Shown here in pieces: positions 11,466-23,300 of a stretch of 64,000 nucleotides of DNA. Each line of letters starts with the position of its first letter. Positions within the stretch are counted from its first letter, which is position 1. The position numbers and the translations under genes are program-made. Source of the DNA: Timema cristinae. Lineage: Eukaryota; Arthropoda; Insecta; Phasmatodea; Timematidae. The stretch covers positions 12,586,905-12,650,904 of the forward strand of contig JBCFYV010000012.1 in assembly GCA_039000515.1 (NCBI GenBank), written 5' to 3'. The notes beneath the pieces are model-generated. The model ran no database searches and had not been told where the DNA came from. It was given only the letters and a program-made list of their open reading frames with translations.

Positions 11466-12635
11466 TTAGAACATTTTCATGAAATGCTACGTTCCTTATA
11501 GCTACATAATATGTGTGTGAATATGTGGATAACTAAGTTATTTAGTAAGGAGGAACACGTATAAATAGTTTTTAATATACTCGTATATCTGTTCTAATCA
11601 GTTATAACACAAGCAATGAGTTTTAGTGACTGTCAGAGATTTAATAATTTTTGTTACTTTACATGAATAGCACGTTAGGAGTATCAGTTCGTGGCATATC
11701 CATAGAAATTTCTCAAACTATTTTTCTATATTCCTAAAGATTTAGGGATTTAAGCTATCATTTTTTAGTATAGGGTATTGATACATATATTAATTAGTAA
11801 AATACTATCAATGTTAACTTGATTTTAAATGTGTTTGTATATCCTAAAAGCTGGTTTCTACCGTGTTCTTAGGTATGTTTAATCTGGTTACATATTTGGT
11901 TCCACCAACTCGCTTTGTGCCTTAGTAAAGTTTATCCCAGCGTATATTTTCCTCTTTCCTCACGTTCTCGAAACAGCTTTCGGTTACTTTCGTTTAACGC
12001 CAGGAAACACGACTTACTGGCTGATGGCAGAGCAGTGTATCGGCTAGGGCTAGGCTCCTTCCCCCCCTCTCCACCACCGTAATCAAATCTAAATTAATGA
12101 GCTGCTGTTTTACTATGCACAGACTTGCCTCTCTCATAAACCTTCGTCTCCGCGTTTCTCCTTTTTACCCTTCCTACCCCTCACCTTTTATACCAAGCGC
12201 ATGTTAATTTAAAACGTCTGCCTTTTATAAGGTTTGCTTACCTGCTATCAGATGTATAAATAAAACACTGAGAGCTATTATCCGTCTTGAAAACATGAGG
12301 CTCGAATTCCACGCTTCAAGCTTTTCTTATCAGATATTAATGCGAGTTCATATGTTTTGTTAATTAAAACAGAGGTTTTTGGTTTTTGACAGTTCTGTGT
12401 AATTTTGTTTTGTTTACTTCGAATTAAGTATTTGTTTTCTCTCACCTCCCTCCTCTTTTCCACCACCCGCCATTCATGTCTTACTACCCTTTCAGTTTGT
12501 ACAACTTTTAATTAAGTTAATAGTATAGGGAAGGTACACAGAGGAAATGTACTCTCAATTTCATGGGGGGGAGGGAAGTGAGTAGCTTTAAAAAACACTG
12601 CCCTCAGTACAGAAGGTAAACTTCACCGGCGCGGG
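11466..12635. other. Unassigned intron
   Basis: There is a somewhat pyrimidine-rich stretch at 12050-12200 and a G run near 12566. No gene, repeat end or RNA was recognised. Confidence 0.4.
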
Positions 12636-12639
12636 TCAG

Positions 12640-12838
12640 CACACCTATGATTGGAGAGGCTTGAGTTTGAGACCATCCTTTTGTTTTGAAAGTGCTATTT
12701 CCATAATGGTTTCTCACTCTCCCTCCTAGAAATGCAGATATGATTCCTCTGTATTCTACCTTTATATTTTCTTTGAATCCCTACCCAATTGGGCTAGTTA
12801 AATACATATAATTTGGACGTGAATTAAGATGGGTAGCA
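12640..12838 (+). repeat. SINE-A copy, 5' incomplete
   Basis: It retains ttgagtttgagaccatcc (B-box remnant), the ataatggtttctcactctcc core and a decayed 3' domain. A short AT run follows. Confidence 0.6.
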
Positions 12839-13258
12839 AATATATATATATATATTATTAAAATACACTTGGGTCGATATAAAATATAACTAGCTGTAAC
12901 AATTATTTAGGGTTATTTTAATCTTAAGGGCTATACAATATATCTTTCAAATGGTACCGATGAGAAAGTATATCTTACATAAACTTATAGTAGAAGGATA
13001 GAAAATCAAATCTGAAAACTTATATATAGATAACAATATCCCAAAATAAAGTATTTGAAAGAGATTCGAAACCATAACTTCCCTTCAACCATGACCGAGT
13101 TAAGTCCAACATCGATTTGTCTCGGCCACAGGCTCTGATAAGATGTGGGTTGGTATAATATGCCCGGACTGAACCCTGACCTTACATCTTGATATGTCAT
13201 AAGGAGAGCTGTGCTATATTATTGTGTGAGATAGCACTCTCGATATTTATTTTTAATA

Positions 13259-13495
13259 TACCTGCATCTTACTACCGGTTCAGGCTGAGTATATATGATA
13301 ATTATTATAATGGAATAGGGGTAAGGAAGGAATCGTTTAAGAGATAATACAACCGCATTTTCCCGCAAGGGAGTGAAAATCTATGTATGAAAAACTACTC
13401 TCAATAGACCCGACCGGAACTCGAACATAGATATTCCCGTTTTAAACAGGCAGTCTAACACGAGAGTGATGCCTTAGTCCATTTCTCCAGTCTTT
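13259..13495 (-). repeat. SINE-A2 copy
   Basis: From the reversed 3' domain (tgcatcttactaccggttc) to the reversed A2 head (agtctaacacgagagtgatg). Confidence 0.82.
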
Positions 13496-13952
13496 TAGTG
13501 ATATAAACAATATAGCACGAGGAGCTGGGATAAGACAGGGGAACGTAAGAAAATACTCTATAGTACTAGTAATAATAGTAAAATAAAAAATAGAGCTTTA
13601 ATAGTGAAACTAAGGCTTAGTTAATCTTCTATTACACTTAACTAAAATTGACAATTAAATGAGGATTACAATAAAATACATTATACACACCCACAAACGC
13701 ACAAAAAAAGAAATAAACTAATATTTTGACATACCAAGGACTCTAGCTAAGTTAACTATCATTACGTAGCATATAAATACAGTGAAAAAAGTTGTTAAAG
13801 CGTGTTTTACGTGAGTTATTTTAGAGGTAAGCCTAAAGGGAAGCTATCTCACTAACACACGCCGGAAAGTATCACACGAATCTCATACTCTTCATCTAAT
13901 GACTGGGCGCCCAACCACAGGTTTACTTTGAAACATTTAATAATTTAATGTT

Positions 13953-14192
13953 GACCTCAGTGACCTTGGGGTAAATTGATCGCTTCAGGACCCATTGAGC
14001 GTGGGTTCAAACTCAACCGAGGTCAATGTATTTGTCTTTATAAAAAAAAATCCATATCACATCTTCCTTCCAAGGGAAAGTAAAGTCTAAGTCCCATGTA
14101 AATTGTGGCATGTTAAAGAAACCTGAAAGGTATACAAAAATTCCTTTCCGTCTCTCGTTCATGAAAATTCTCGTGTGCTGATATAATCAGTC
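13953..14192 (+). repeat. SINE-C copy 1
   Basis: A tRNA-like head of about 72 bases starts gacctcagtgaccttgggg and ends accgaggtc, so its 5' and 3' ends can pair like an acceptor stem. The B box is gggttcaaact. The body (ccttccaagggaaagtaaag, then catgtaaattgtggcatg) matches the copy at 27978 and differs from families A and B. Confidence 0.8.
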
Positions 14193-16151
14193 AATTCAGA
14201 AAGTGCACGTTAAATAAAATATAGTTAATTGTTTCATGTCCTTGGTTAGAGTATCTCATGAACGAGAAGCTGAAACAGCGAAAGAGCATTTAATATAAAA
14301 TGGACGGGAAAAGCAAAATGTGGGGGTACAGCTGATTGAGAATAAGACTAAAAATGCGAAGGTCAATGGTGAGGTTATCAGTGACTTGAAGTGGAATTTC
14401 GCCAGAACTAGCATAAATTATTGTTAAAGACTGAACCTGTCACATGATAAACCTCATAGAATTAAATGGAATTTATTCACTATTTAAACTTCTATGAAAT
14501 CTTAAAGTATACCTATACAAATATATAATATATTAGTCGATTTTACGTACCCTATAACTATAAAAACAAGTTTTAATACAAGAAATAAGCTACCAGAACT
14601 CGCAGCTAACTCATTTTTTCATAAAATTAATGTTACTGGATCTTTTGCCCCAACTTCTTCAAATGTTCTTACCCACATTTGACCAAACATTCTTTGGCTC
14701 TATTCTAAAAAGTTCCTATAAGAATATACTTTCGATGATACATGACCAATTATTATTCTACTTAGTAATGAGAACATTCATAGTTAAAATTCACACTGAT
14801 TCTGCCTAACCTAACAACACTTCACACCACGCCACTGAAAGTAAGTAAGTAAGGTACTTCATCAGAAATCGAAAGCTATCACGTTGGATGAAAGAAGCGG
14901 GACATGAGCTATTTAAACTATTTTACAATATTCATACATAGACTCAAATGATCTGTAAATGTCACTCTTGATAATTACTATTAAAAACAATATATTAGTA
15001 TAGTAACTTAGTAAAATATATTAATTCTAACCACAATCAATAATTTTGTGTTTGCTAAAAAGGTATTTTATTTTAAAAACGCATGTAGACTAGGTGTTTT
15101 TGAACAGTTGCTGTAATTTATATTGATAGCTTAGCAATCAAAATTCAGTATTTGGGATAAGTATACAAGTATTAACTAATTATCACTAGTCAACGCTACA
15201 CTAAACTAACAAAAATTTGAATTTACCCTTGACATTATTTATAATATGCACTTATCTCCATGTACAGTACGCTGTTCTCTAACATTCACTGTTTATATTT
15301 TCTCAAACTGTAAGTCGGAGGTTGATAGCTATAACCACCCTCCTCCTTTAGCTAAACCCTACCTTTATTTGAGGCGGTTGGAGCTAAATGTGATAACTTT
15401 AATAGATCTACATGGGATACACTCATATTTAAACTTCTACAAAGTCCTGAAGTCTAGTACAAAAAATAAATAAAATACTTTTCAATATTAGCTATAATTA
15501 ACTTATTGACAGATTATAAAGAAGTAAGCCACCATAAATCCATGCTAAATAATTTTTTAATAATATGGGGGTTATATTTTTACCCTGAGCTCAATTCCTC
15601 TTTGCTGACTCATTTGGCATATGTATTTGGAACTTTCATTCAAATGGTTTCAATTTGAAAGGTTTTGTTCTTTACTTATCAAAAAGATTTACCACATTCC
15701 CCACCCTCACTAATAGCTCCTATTTCTTTTGTTAACATTTTGTCATATTATACTGACCATATTGCCTGGACAATGTACATAATCACAAAATATTTGTAAA
15801 AATGTATTTTAACATAAGAATGGTTGCGAGGACAATTCTTACATCTTTTCATGCAAATTTATTTGTACATTGTTTATAAACATAGTTAATTATAAAAAAT
15901 CAACTATCGGCAGGGTAGGAGACGTTGAACCCCCAACCCACCCCCGTTGCTACGGTCTTGTTGTACAGTAAGTTTACCTATAAAATGGAGTATTACCTTA
16001 ATGGATTACATTAGAGTTCTAACTTAAAAGCTAAGGTAAGCAAGCTACCCTTCAGGCAAACAAAGGTTCATTGATCAAACTTGTGTTTAGAAACTACACG
16101 CTAAGTAAATAAATGGATCAATATTGAAATATGTATTTAAATGTTTTCCAG
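14193..16151. other. Unassigned intron before the exon
   Basis: AT-rich. No SINE is seen in the last 1.9 kb before the acceptor, and no other exon was recognised. Confidence 0.4.
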
Positions 16152-16247
16152 CCGGGAAATGACGCGTACGCGTTCGTGGAGTTCACCGACCACGACGGAG
16201 CCGCGGCAGCGCTGGGTGCCATGAACAAGAGACAGTTCCTCGATAAG
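16152..16247 (+). CDS. Rox8: Internal exon of a TIA-1/TIAR/Rox8-type RNA-binding protein (RRM1 part)
   Basis: The exon reads as 32 codons, open throughout, in phase 0 at both ends. It starts PGNDAYAFVEF and ends KRQFLDK. Residues 4-11 (DAYAFVEF) match the RNP1 strand of the first RRM of TIA-1, TIAR and Drosophila Rox8, with the RNA-stacking aromatics Y6, F8 and F11. Residues 12-26 form the alanine-rich second helix ending AMNKR, also typical of this family. The acceptor ttttccag ends at 16151 and the donor is AAG|gtaagg at 16248, a near-ideal splice site. By hand count GC is 59 of 96 (61%), against visibly AT-rich flanks. Family members are stress-granule and alternative-splicing regulators that bind U-rich RNA. 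The exon lacks RNP2 and the rest of RRM1, which must lie outside the window. The Rox8 symbol rests on family resemblance; a close paralogue is possible. Confidence 0.88.
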
Positions 16248-16365
16248 GTAAGGGATTAGGAGATGGAAGGGTGAAGGTAAGTGATCTGCGTGGTTCCATC
16301 ATAGTGCAGGATATAAACTAGAAAATAGGACTATAGTTTCTATTTATATAGAGCCTCCTTTTTTT

Positions 16366-16593
16366 CACCACGTCTTACAACCCCTTTGGGTTATGCTTAT
16401 ATGATACAATTAAGCTAATGTGTTAGGAGTTTAAGGGAAGGTGACATTTAGAGAAAGTGTACCCGCACTTGCATGGATAGAGAGAGTGGAAAACCATTTA
16501 TCAGTACACCTAGACGGGATTTGAACTTCAATTCCCAACGTCATCGACACCCTAGTCTATTGTGAGATTGATGACTTAAACTATGTGAAGGGG
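16366..16593 (-). repeat. SINE-A2 copy just downstream of the exon
   Basis: It runs from caccacgtcttacaacccc (reversed 3' domain) to the reversed A2 head near 16593. It lies antisense to the gene, 118 bases past the splice donor. Confidence 0.82.
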
Positions 16594-17427
16594 ATTAGAG
16601 ACAATTAGATATATATATATGTGTGTGTATCTATGTATATATTTATCTAAAGTATGGTATTTATATCTTATATATATGTAAATATGTATACATAGATATG
16701 AACAGTACACATATATTCAGTGGGAATCTAAAATATTACAAGCTTATCTTTGAGGTATAGATAGGATTGATACAAGCAACCTAGGGTCCACCTCAAATAT
16801 CAAGGGAGGAATACGCCTCTAAAGTTAGAGGTAAAAACGTTATTAGTGAAAGATTATGAAAACTTCTTGAGATATTAAAACGATTTTTTGCATACTAATT
16901 AGTTAAACCGTTATCATTAATCAAAACTCAGATTTAAATCGTGTGTTTTATGATTTAGAATATATACTTTAAAATATTGAAGTAGAATATTATTAATTTT
17001 GGAAGCACTATAAAATACTTTTGTAATTATGACAATATAATTTGATCAGCATGACAGTTAACTAAAAATTAGTGAATTTTTTAAATTTAGAATGTTTACT
17101 TAGTTTACGATGAATTCATGTGGATTACAATATTCCCCTAATATTGTGAGGTACTCTATAGTCAGTTCTATCAAGTAAATTCGTTCGCTCTCCTTAGGTG
17201 GAGATGGGGTGTACATTGAAGGGGTGAATATTCCAATTTTTATCGCCGTTAAGTGGTTTATTATCATTGAAGACGTAATTGGCAACTTTCACATTTTTTT
17301 ACAAACATTACTATTTTCAAACCTGCGGCCTTGGTCGGTTTTTTATTCAAGACATATATTTTCCACTTCTGGCTTGCTAGCCTTTCATAGCTTCATATGC
17401 TTTATTGTCTAACTAAAGACTACGATA

Positions 17428-17570
17428 TGCACAACATTCAGTCCCCAGCCGTGAATTTATCACTATTAAAGGCTAAATCACATTTCACCAATTATAACAT
17501 TTTCGGCCATGACAGGAATCAAACACTGGACCCTTTGCTCAGTAGACAGACACGCTATCGACTAAGTTAT
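17428..17570 (-). repeat. SINE-D copy 3
   Basis: The reversed body (cattcagtccccagccgtga, atcacatttcacc, cggccatgacaggaatc) is followed by the reversed head (agacacgctatcgactaag). Confidence 0.75.
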
Positions 17571-17679
17571 TACTTGTAAATTTGTGGAATATAATTATGA
17601 AATTAAGTTTTTGAAACATGCAATATTAAATTATTAACTATTTGATTATAGAGCGAAGTAAGAACATTGTAACCCACTT

Positions 17680-17760
17680 CAGTGGTTCTCAAAACAAGGT
17701 CCACGGGCCGTATCTGGTGTGTAGGAAAGATCTGACCAGTCTACTTGACTAAAATGCTTT
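17680..17760 (+). mobile_element. hAT-like terminal sequence, one end only
   Basis: cagtggttctcaaaacaagg followed by tccacgggcc resembles the ends of Charlie/Zaphod-type hAT elements (CAGTGGTTCTCAA, then a ggtccgcgg-like word). I found no opposite end nearby. Confidence 0.45.
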
Positions 17761-18079
17761 TATATTAATATCCGGCTTACAGTTATATACCAACACATAC
17801 AAAATGTTCACTTTTAGTGTTTCCATAGATCTGAATAATAAAATACCCTCAGAAGTATTTAAAAATGTGCTATTTTTTTATTTATTTAAATACTTGTCTG
17901 GGGATATATTTATTTACATAGTTTGATAACTGCTTCCACATTAATTTTAGAAAGCCCACACTTAAACATCTGGTAAAATATAAGGTTTTACATATTTTAA
18001 ATATATAAATCAAGTAGCTAGTATACACTACAAAGATGGGTACGTGGAATAAACTTCAATATGTTTTGTTTGTTTTTTG

Positions 18080-18268
18080 CCAGTGTTGGGGAGGTCGGGG
18101 TTTGAATTCCAGCTGGTTTAGAAAGAGGGGTTTTTCCTATATTGTTTATCACTCTCCTTAGACGCAAGTTCGGGTGAATTGCCTCTAAAATGGTTATTTA
18201 TTATTCTAGCCCATAAGAGTAATTATCGTATATGCGAAAAGTCTGAACAGGTAGTAATATGCAGGTAT
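18080..18268 (+). repeat. SINE-A copy, head missing
   Basis: It starts inside the B-box region (gtcggggtttgaattcc), has gaggggtttttcctat, and ends ggtagtaatatgcaggt. Confidence 0.75.
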
Positions 18269-18349
18269 ATTATATATATATATAAACACACATTTAAGTG
18301 AATGTGCTTACACCATAATAGTGAAAGCACAATATCATAATTTGGGGCT

Positions 18350-18795
18350 AATTTAAGTAAATTCAGTAAACTGGCTTCTTTGTTTAACCATTTCACGAAA
18401 TAGGAAAGAATTGCTTTATTTCTTGGCCACTTAATTTATCGGAATATTTTGTACTATTTACTCCAAGCTTAACTGAAATTCATTTTAAAATTTATATTAA
18501 ACAAGACCACCATAACTTAACTTAACCTTCCATTCTAAAACGATTTAAAGTTAAATTTACTTACAGGTCAAATGGTTTTTCGCTTGTCCATTTCACGGCA
18601 CTGCTTGTCATTTCAGTTAATGGGTAGCAATTGGAGCTACCCATTTAATGAAATAACCGGTCCATGAACTGGGCAGTACGATCGCTGCACAATTCAAGAA
18701 TTGGACTATTTTTTATCCAGTTCGTGGAATGTGCAGAAATTTGCCTTATTCATGAACTTGGCCGATTCATGAACCGGGGTAGCACATCCATCGAA
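18350..18795 (+). mobile_element. Repeat family F, copy 1
   Basis: It shares order and orientation of blocks with 27501-27951: aaactggctt near the left end, central cataacttaacttaacc-like sequence, and several catgaactgggc or ccagttcgtg words near the right. It holds a small hairpin (aatgggtag ... ctacccatt, 18619-18649). Confidence 0.6.
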
Positions 18796-18799
18796 TAAT

Positions 18800-19540
18800 A
18801 TTATATTATGGTTACGTGCTCATACACATTGCAAATAAATAATGTAAATGTAAAAAGTAAGGTACATTATAGAGGCTGTGTACATAAAAGACTTTATAAT
18901 TAATTTAGACCAAAGCTGAATATAATATTTCAAAATTAAATTGATTAGAAATGAATATTATTTAATCATTCACTATCAAATAAAAAAGTATTACACTAGT
19001 TAATATATATTTTTATAATTTAGTCCAATAAACGATCACTAAACCACATTATTTAATGTACTGTTTTTAAAGATTACATGTTTCTATTGTCAAGTCTAAT
19101 AATTAATACTTGATAAATTATTTACAGAATTAAACTCTTTAAATATTTACTTTTAAAATTGAATTAAATTCAATAGTATCTGAATCAGGTATCTATTTGG
19201 ATTTGAGATCTCGATTACGATATACATTTCTCAAATTTTATTTTTAGAAATTTCGAGTTCTCAACAAATAGTAGGAATATTTAAATTTGGAATAAAAATG
19301 TTTATTTTGCTCAAGTTTATACAAATGTATTTTTATCTCTAAAAGCGTAAACACATATTTGTTGTAAATCGTGTGGAATTAGGTTATAATAACCTTTCAG
19401 CTATCGCGAACGAGCTACAGCAGAAAAAGTTTTACTGATAAGCTATTTATAAACAAATTAACGTATTTAAATGACTCCTACACTCAAATAAGAGCTTACA
19501 GTGGCAATTAATCTATTAGTTAACCAAAGTGAAACATGTT
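18800..19540. other. Unassigned AT-rich intron
   Basis: No feature was recognised. Confidence 0.4.
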
Positions 19541-19549
19541 ACCAACACC

Positions 19550-20065
19550 GATGTATTGCAAAAGCTCTGATGCAAAGATGAACAAACTTTCTCCATCCTC
19601 ACAACTCTTGTTTCTTTCCCCTCGTATCTTCTCAATTTCACTGATCCCAGTGTTTCTCATTAGATGAAGATATAGTTCCGCGGCATACGTATGTGTTTTG
19701 TTTATTCCGCGCAAGTTAGGGAGTTTATGTAGGGGGAGTAAAGGGGTTAAGGGTAGGAGGAAACAGCCAAGGGAATGAAATAGGTGTAGAACGCGGCATA
19801 GAAATTGTTTTAGTGTCTCTGTGTGTGCGCTTGTAGGATTTGGAGTCGCGTTACGAGTTTTGGGCGTTTTGCCTTTTCCTAATTTCACGGTGGCTCCTTC
19901 TTGGAGACGAGTTTTAGCTGTAGTCACGTGCTCTCAGACTTAGCTCTGTAGTGTCTCCCCTAACTTTTTCCCTCCCTGTGCCCATACTGCACATCAACCC
20001 CCTTGGGGTAAAAGGGGAACAAAGACGTTAAGGGAGAAACCTATCAGAGTGCTGAGACTTGTCGC
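19550..20065. other. GC-richer island, function unknown
   Basis: It stands out from very AT-rich flanks. A frame of 135 codons on the minus strand (19520-19927) starts with GTG rather than ATG, lacks a recognisable domain and has a low-complexity leucine/proline middle, so I do not call it a gene. It matches no repeat family in the window. It could be a regulatory element or an unrecognised exon. Confidence 0.3.
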
Positions 20066-20849
20066 AAGACATTTAGAAATTCCACCTTATTTAGGAAGTA
20101 GTTTGTTAATTTAAATATGGTCCACCTCAAAATTGAAGTAAAAGTTATCTTTATGCCCCAATAGAATTAAACACCCCACGTTTTAGGTTAATAATAAAAC
20201 AATCTTATGAAAACATAATATTGTTTTATTTTCAACAACGTTTTAAAGTATTTGTTTTAGTATTTTTTGGGAGTTCCGTAACACTTATTTCAAGGTTCTT
20301 AAGAGTTTTAAATAATTAATACACCTATGTTAGCTCATTATAAACACTAACACATTTCACTTAGGGAGAATGTATTTTTAGCGCTGAAGTAGTAAAATAG
20401 AAAATAAATTATTGACAACCCGATAATTATATTTGAATGAAAACATATTATGTACAAGACTGTTGAGAGCCTTGCGCTTGTTTCAAAGAGTGAGGTTTTT
20501 AAATTCCAGTTCCAAATAAGGTTAACTTAGAGGTTAAATTAATTTAGCGTACTCCAAATATATATGTCGTGTACCATTTATAAAACCACTAATTTTAAAG
20601 AAATGTCTAACTTTTGAGATGGAGTAAAATTGAGATAAAAATATATCGATCCTTTCTTAAACAAACAACATCAAACCACCTTAGTTAATATTTAACACCA
20701 TAGCAGCATAGTGATTTAAGGAAATTGGGGAGTGTTTTTATTGGTTCTGATGCTCCAGAGCTGCTTTTATATTTCCATAAGAAATGCGGTGTTGAGAGAA
20801 CTCATTTCTCCAAATAGGTGGTGACCTCAAGGTAGAAGTGTCGTGAACG

Positions 20850-21150
20850 CAACTGGGTAAGTATTTTTGCAATTTTTATATAAAACCTTATTTGACCAAA
20901 ATAAATCAAATTTTTTTTCAGTAGAAACATAAAGTTCAACTATCATGGTGACCTCAATACTTCTTAAATATATATCCAGGTTGTCCTTGAATTTAATGAC
21001 AGCTTTATCATTTCAATTCAATTTTTTATCACCTTTTATTGCCTCTATGCTCATGACAGATATTCAAGAATGGTTTATATCACCAAGCGAGGAAAATTCA
21101 ACCCCATGTTACTACTGAAATAATATTTGATCAATAAAATTTTATGATTT
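20850..21150. mobile_element. Foldback MITE (TTAA family), decayed copy
   Basis: It shares blocks in order with the copy at 53799: ccaaaataaatcaaat, then gtagaaacataaagtt, catggtgacctcaa, and on the far side atgctcatgacagatattca with aagaatgg. The arms are only partly complementary now. Confidence 0.65.
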
Positions 21151-21910
21151 ACGTCATCATAGTAAAACATATTAGGTTAAAATAAAGGAACATTAATTTT
21201 ATATAAAGTCTTTCAAATGGAGCGCATTTATTAAGTAAAAATGTAAATCGTGCAAAATATAATTTGGTAATATTTACTCAAATCTTAAATAAAAATAAGT
21301 TAATATTTTAAAAATTGAATGTATGAATAACTAGTGGATCATTGCAGCATTGAATGAAGATTATAGCTCTTTTGTTTGAAACATTATATTTTATAACTTA
21401 TTAGTCCTTACTTGACTTTCTACTTAAAAGTATACTCGTCAAAGACTATGAGATTTACATAATTTTAGCTTTCGGTGTTTAATTTGAATCAAAACGTACA
21501 TTTTCCCCATTCACACCACGATTATATCTTTAAAAACACTCCTCTCTCATCTATCTATTTATTTGTTGCACGAAATCCTTCAAGGAAGAATTGAGCTGTT
21601 ACTATTTTTAACAAAGGATACATTTTTTATTTACCGATGTACAATTATATACAAATATTTATTTCCATGATGATGTAAACAACGAATTATTGTAGAGATT
21701 AGCCACTACCCATACAGAAGGAAACTAAGGAAACATCGTTAGGAAAGTTAGGTTTTAGCTTTGGGTTACAGTTTTTTCCTGCCTACCGGACCTCTAACGT
21801 TTAAAATGAGTGCTCGTTTCTCAAAATCAGTTAAACTGTTTTTTAGTAATTTATACTACAAGAAATTGGCTTATAAAATTATATAGAGAGAGATCAAGAT
21901 TAAGAAAATA
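21151..21910. other. Unassigned AT-rich intron
   Basis: No feature was recognised. Confidence 0.4.
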
Positions 21911-21917
21911 TGGTAGG

Positions 21918-22206
21918 TTACCTGGTGGTCTAGGGGTAAGGTGTCAGACTTCTATGCTGGCGGTCGGGGTTCAATCCTCGGTCCGGCAAAGATTTATCTG
22001 ATTACCAAACCCTTCCTTCACCTCTGACAAGACATCTTGTGAATGTGGGGAATGCCAGGCCTCCACCGTGGTTCGGATTCCACGTTAAACTGTAGGTCCT
22101 TCATTTCACTCTCACAATCACCCTACTATTACACATTAGCGTAAGTGCGTATAACCCGAATGGGTAGTAAGACGTGGTGCTAATAATAATAATAAGAAGA
22201 AGAAAT
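21918..22206 (+). repeat. SINE-B copy 3, full length
   Basis: The head is ttacctggtggtctagggg with B box ggggttcaatcctcgg. The body has gacaagacatcttgtgaa and ccaccgtggttcgg. The 3' domain is cccgaatgggtagtaagac, followed by a short TAA tail. Confidence 0.9.
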
Positions 22207-23045
22207 ATTAGAATGAGAGTATGAGTGTGTGATTATGTGAGTGCGTGTGAGATCAAGATTGTTATTGTGAGAGAGTTTAATAAAGTGATTGAGTTATTGT
22301 GATCTAATTAGTGTTATCAAGTGATAGTAAAATGGTGTGAGAAAGGGATAGATTGGGAAGGGAATAGAGTGGGAAAGAGAGAGAGTATATGTGAGATAAA
22401 GTGTGTGATAGAAAGTGTGAAAAAGAGAGTGAGAGATAATGTGTGTTAGAGTTTGTGTGTGTGTGTGTGTGTGAACGAGAGAATGTAAGAGTGGTTAATT
22501 GTGATTGTGTTTGTGTGAGAGAGAGAGTATGTGTGTAGTAGTTTATGTAAGAAAGAGTGTGTATATGAAGAAGAGATTGTGTGCAAATATTGTGTGTAAA
22601 AAAGATTGTATGTGTGTGATAGATTGTTTCAGAGATAGTGTGTGAGAAAAGTGTATGTGAAATAATGTGTGAAAATAATATGTGTGAGAAATATGATAAT
22701 ATAAAGAGATTGTGAGGGAAAGAAAATGTGTGAGAAACAGAGAGTTTATGAGAGAAATAGAATGTGTGTGAGAGAGAATGTATGTGAAAGAGAATTTATG
22801 TGAAATAGAATGTTTGTGGAAGAGAGACCATGAGATACAGGGTTAGAGAGAAAGAAATTGTAAGAGAGCTTGTAAGAAAGATTGGGTGAGAGATAAATCG
22901 TAAGAGAAAGAAATTGTGTGAGAAGGAGAGAGTGTGTGTGAGAGAGTGTGTGTGAGAGAGTGTGTGTGAGAGAGTGTGTGTGAGAGAGTGTGTGTGAGAG
23001 AGTGTGTGTGAGAGAGTGTGTGTAAGAGAGTGTGTGTATGTGTGA
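22207..23045. repeat. TG/AG-rich low-complexity tract with a 14-base tandem core
   Basis: About 840 bases are almost entirely mixed TGTG and AGAG. From 22927 to about 23040 it resolves into roughly eight copies of a 14-base unit, gagagagtgtgtgt. In the sense of the host gene the transcript would be UG/AG-rich. The His-Ser-Leu-Thr frame on the other strand is a product of the repeat. Confidence 0.92.
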
Positions 23046-23074
23046 TAAGATAGATGGGGTGCGCAAAACCTTTT

Positions 23075-23300
23075 TAGCCACGTGTCTTACTAACCGTTTG
23101 AGCTATACGCTTATGTACTAATTTTACAAATATTTTTAAGGATGAAGAATGTAATACTTATTGGAAATGTACCCACAATGGCGTGGGGGCAGTGTGAAAA
23201 CCCACCCTCCAAATGAGATTAGAACCCTTATCTACCCGTCATTGGCAGTCTCTTCTAATGTAAGAGTAGCGCCTTAGGTCATGCGGCCACCGACGTGGGT
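23075..23300 (-). repeat. SINE-A2 copy
   Basis: From agccacgtgtcttactaacc to the reversed A2 head (atgcggccaccgacg). It lies at the end of the TG/AG tract. Confidence 0.82.

Larger units (their letters stand above)
1..16151 (+). other. Upstream intron (partial) of the TIA-1/Rox8-type gene
   Basis: This runs from the window edge to the AG acceptor at 16150-16151. It is AT-rich and filled with SINEs, transposon remnants and microsatellites. I looked for the preceding exon (TLYVGNL and IIRE-type coding of RRM1) and saw none. The assignment as intron is an inference from the single exon and its phase-0 acceptor. Confidence 0.7.

Noticed and set aside
19520..19927. 135-codon frame on the minus strand
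   Set aside because: It begins with GTG, has no recognisable domain and no splice context; kept only as a GC-richer island.
22746..23081. Protein rich in His-Ser-Leu-Thr repeats
   Set aside because: It is a translation of the TG/AG tandem repeat.
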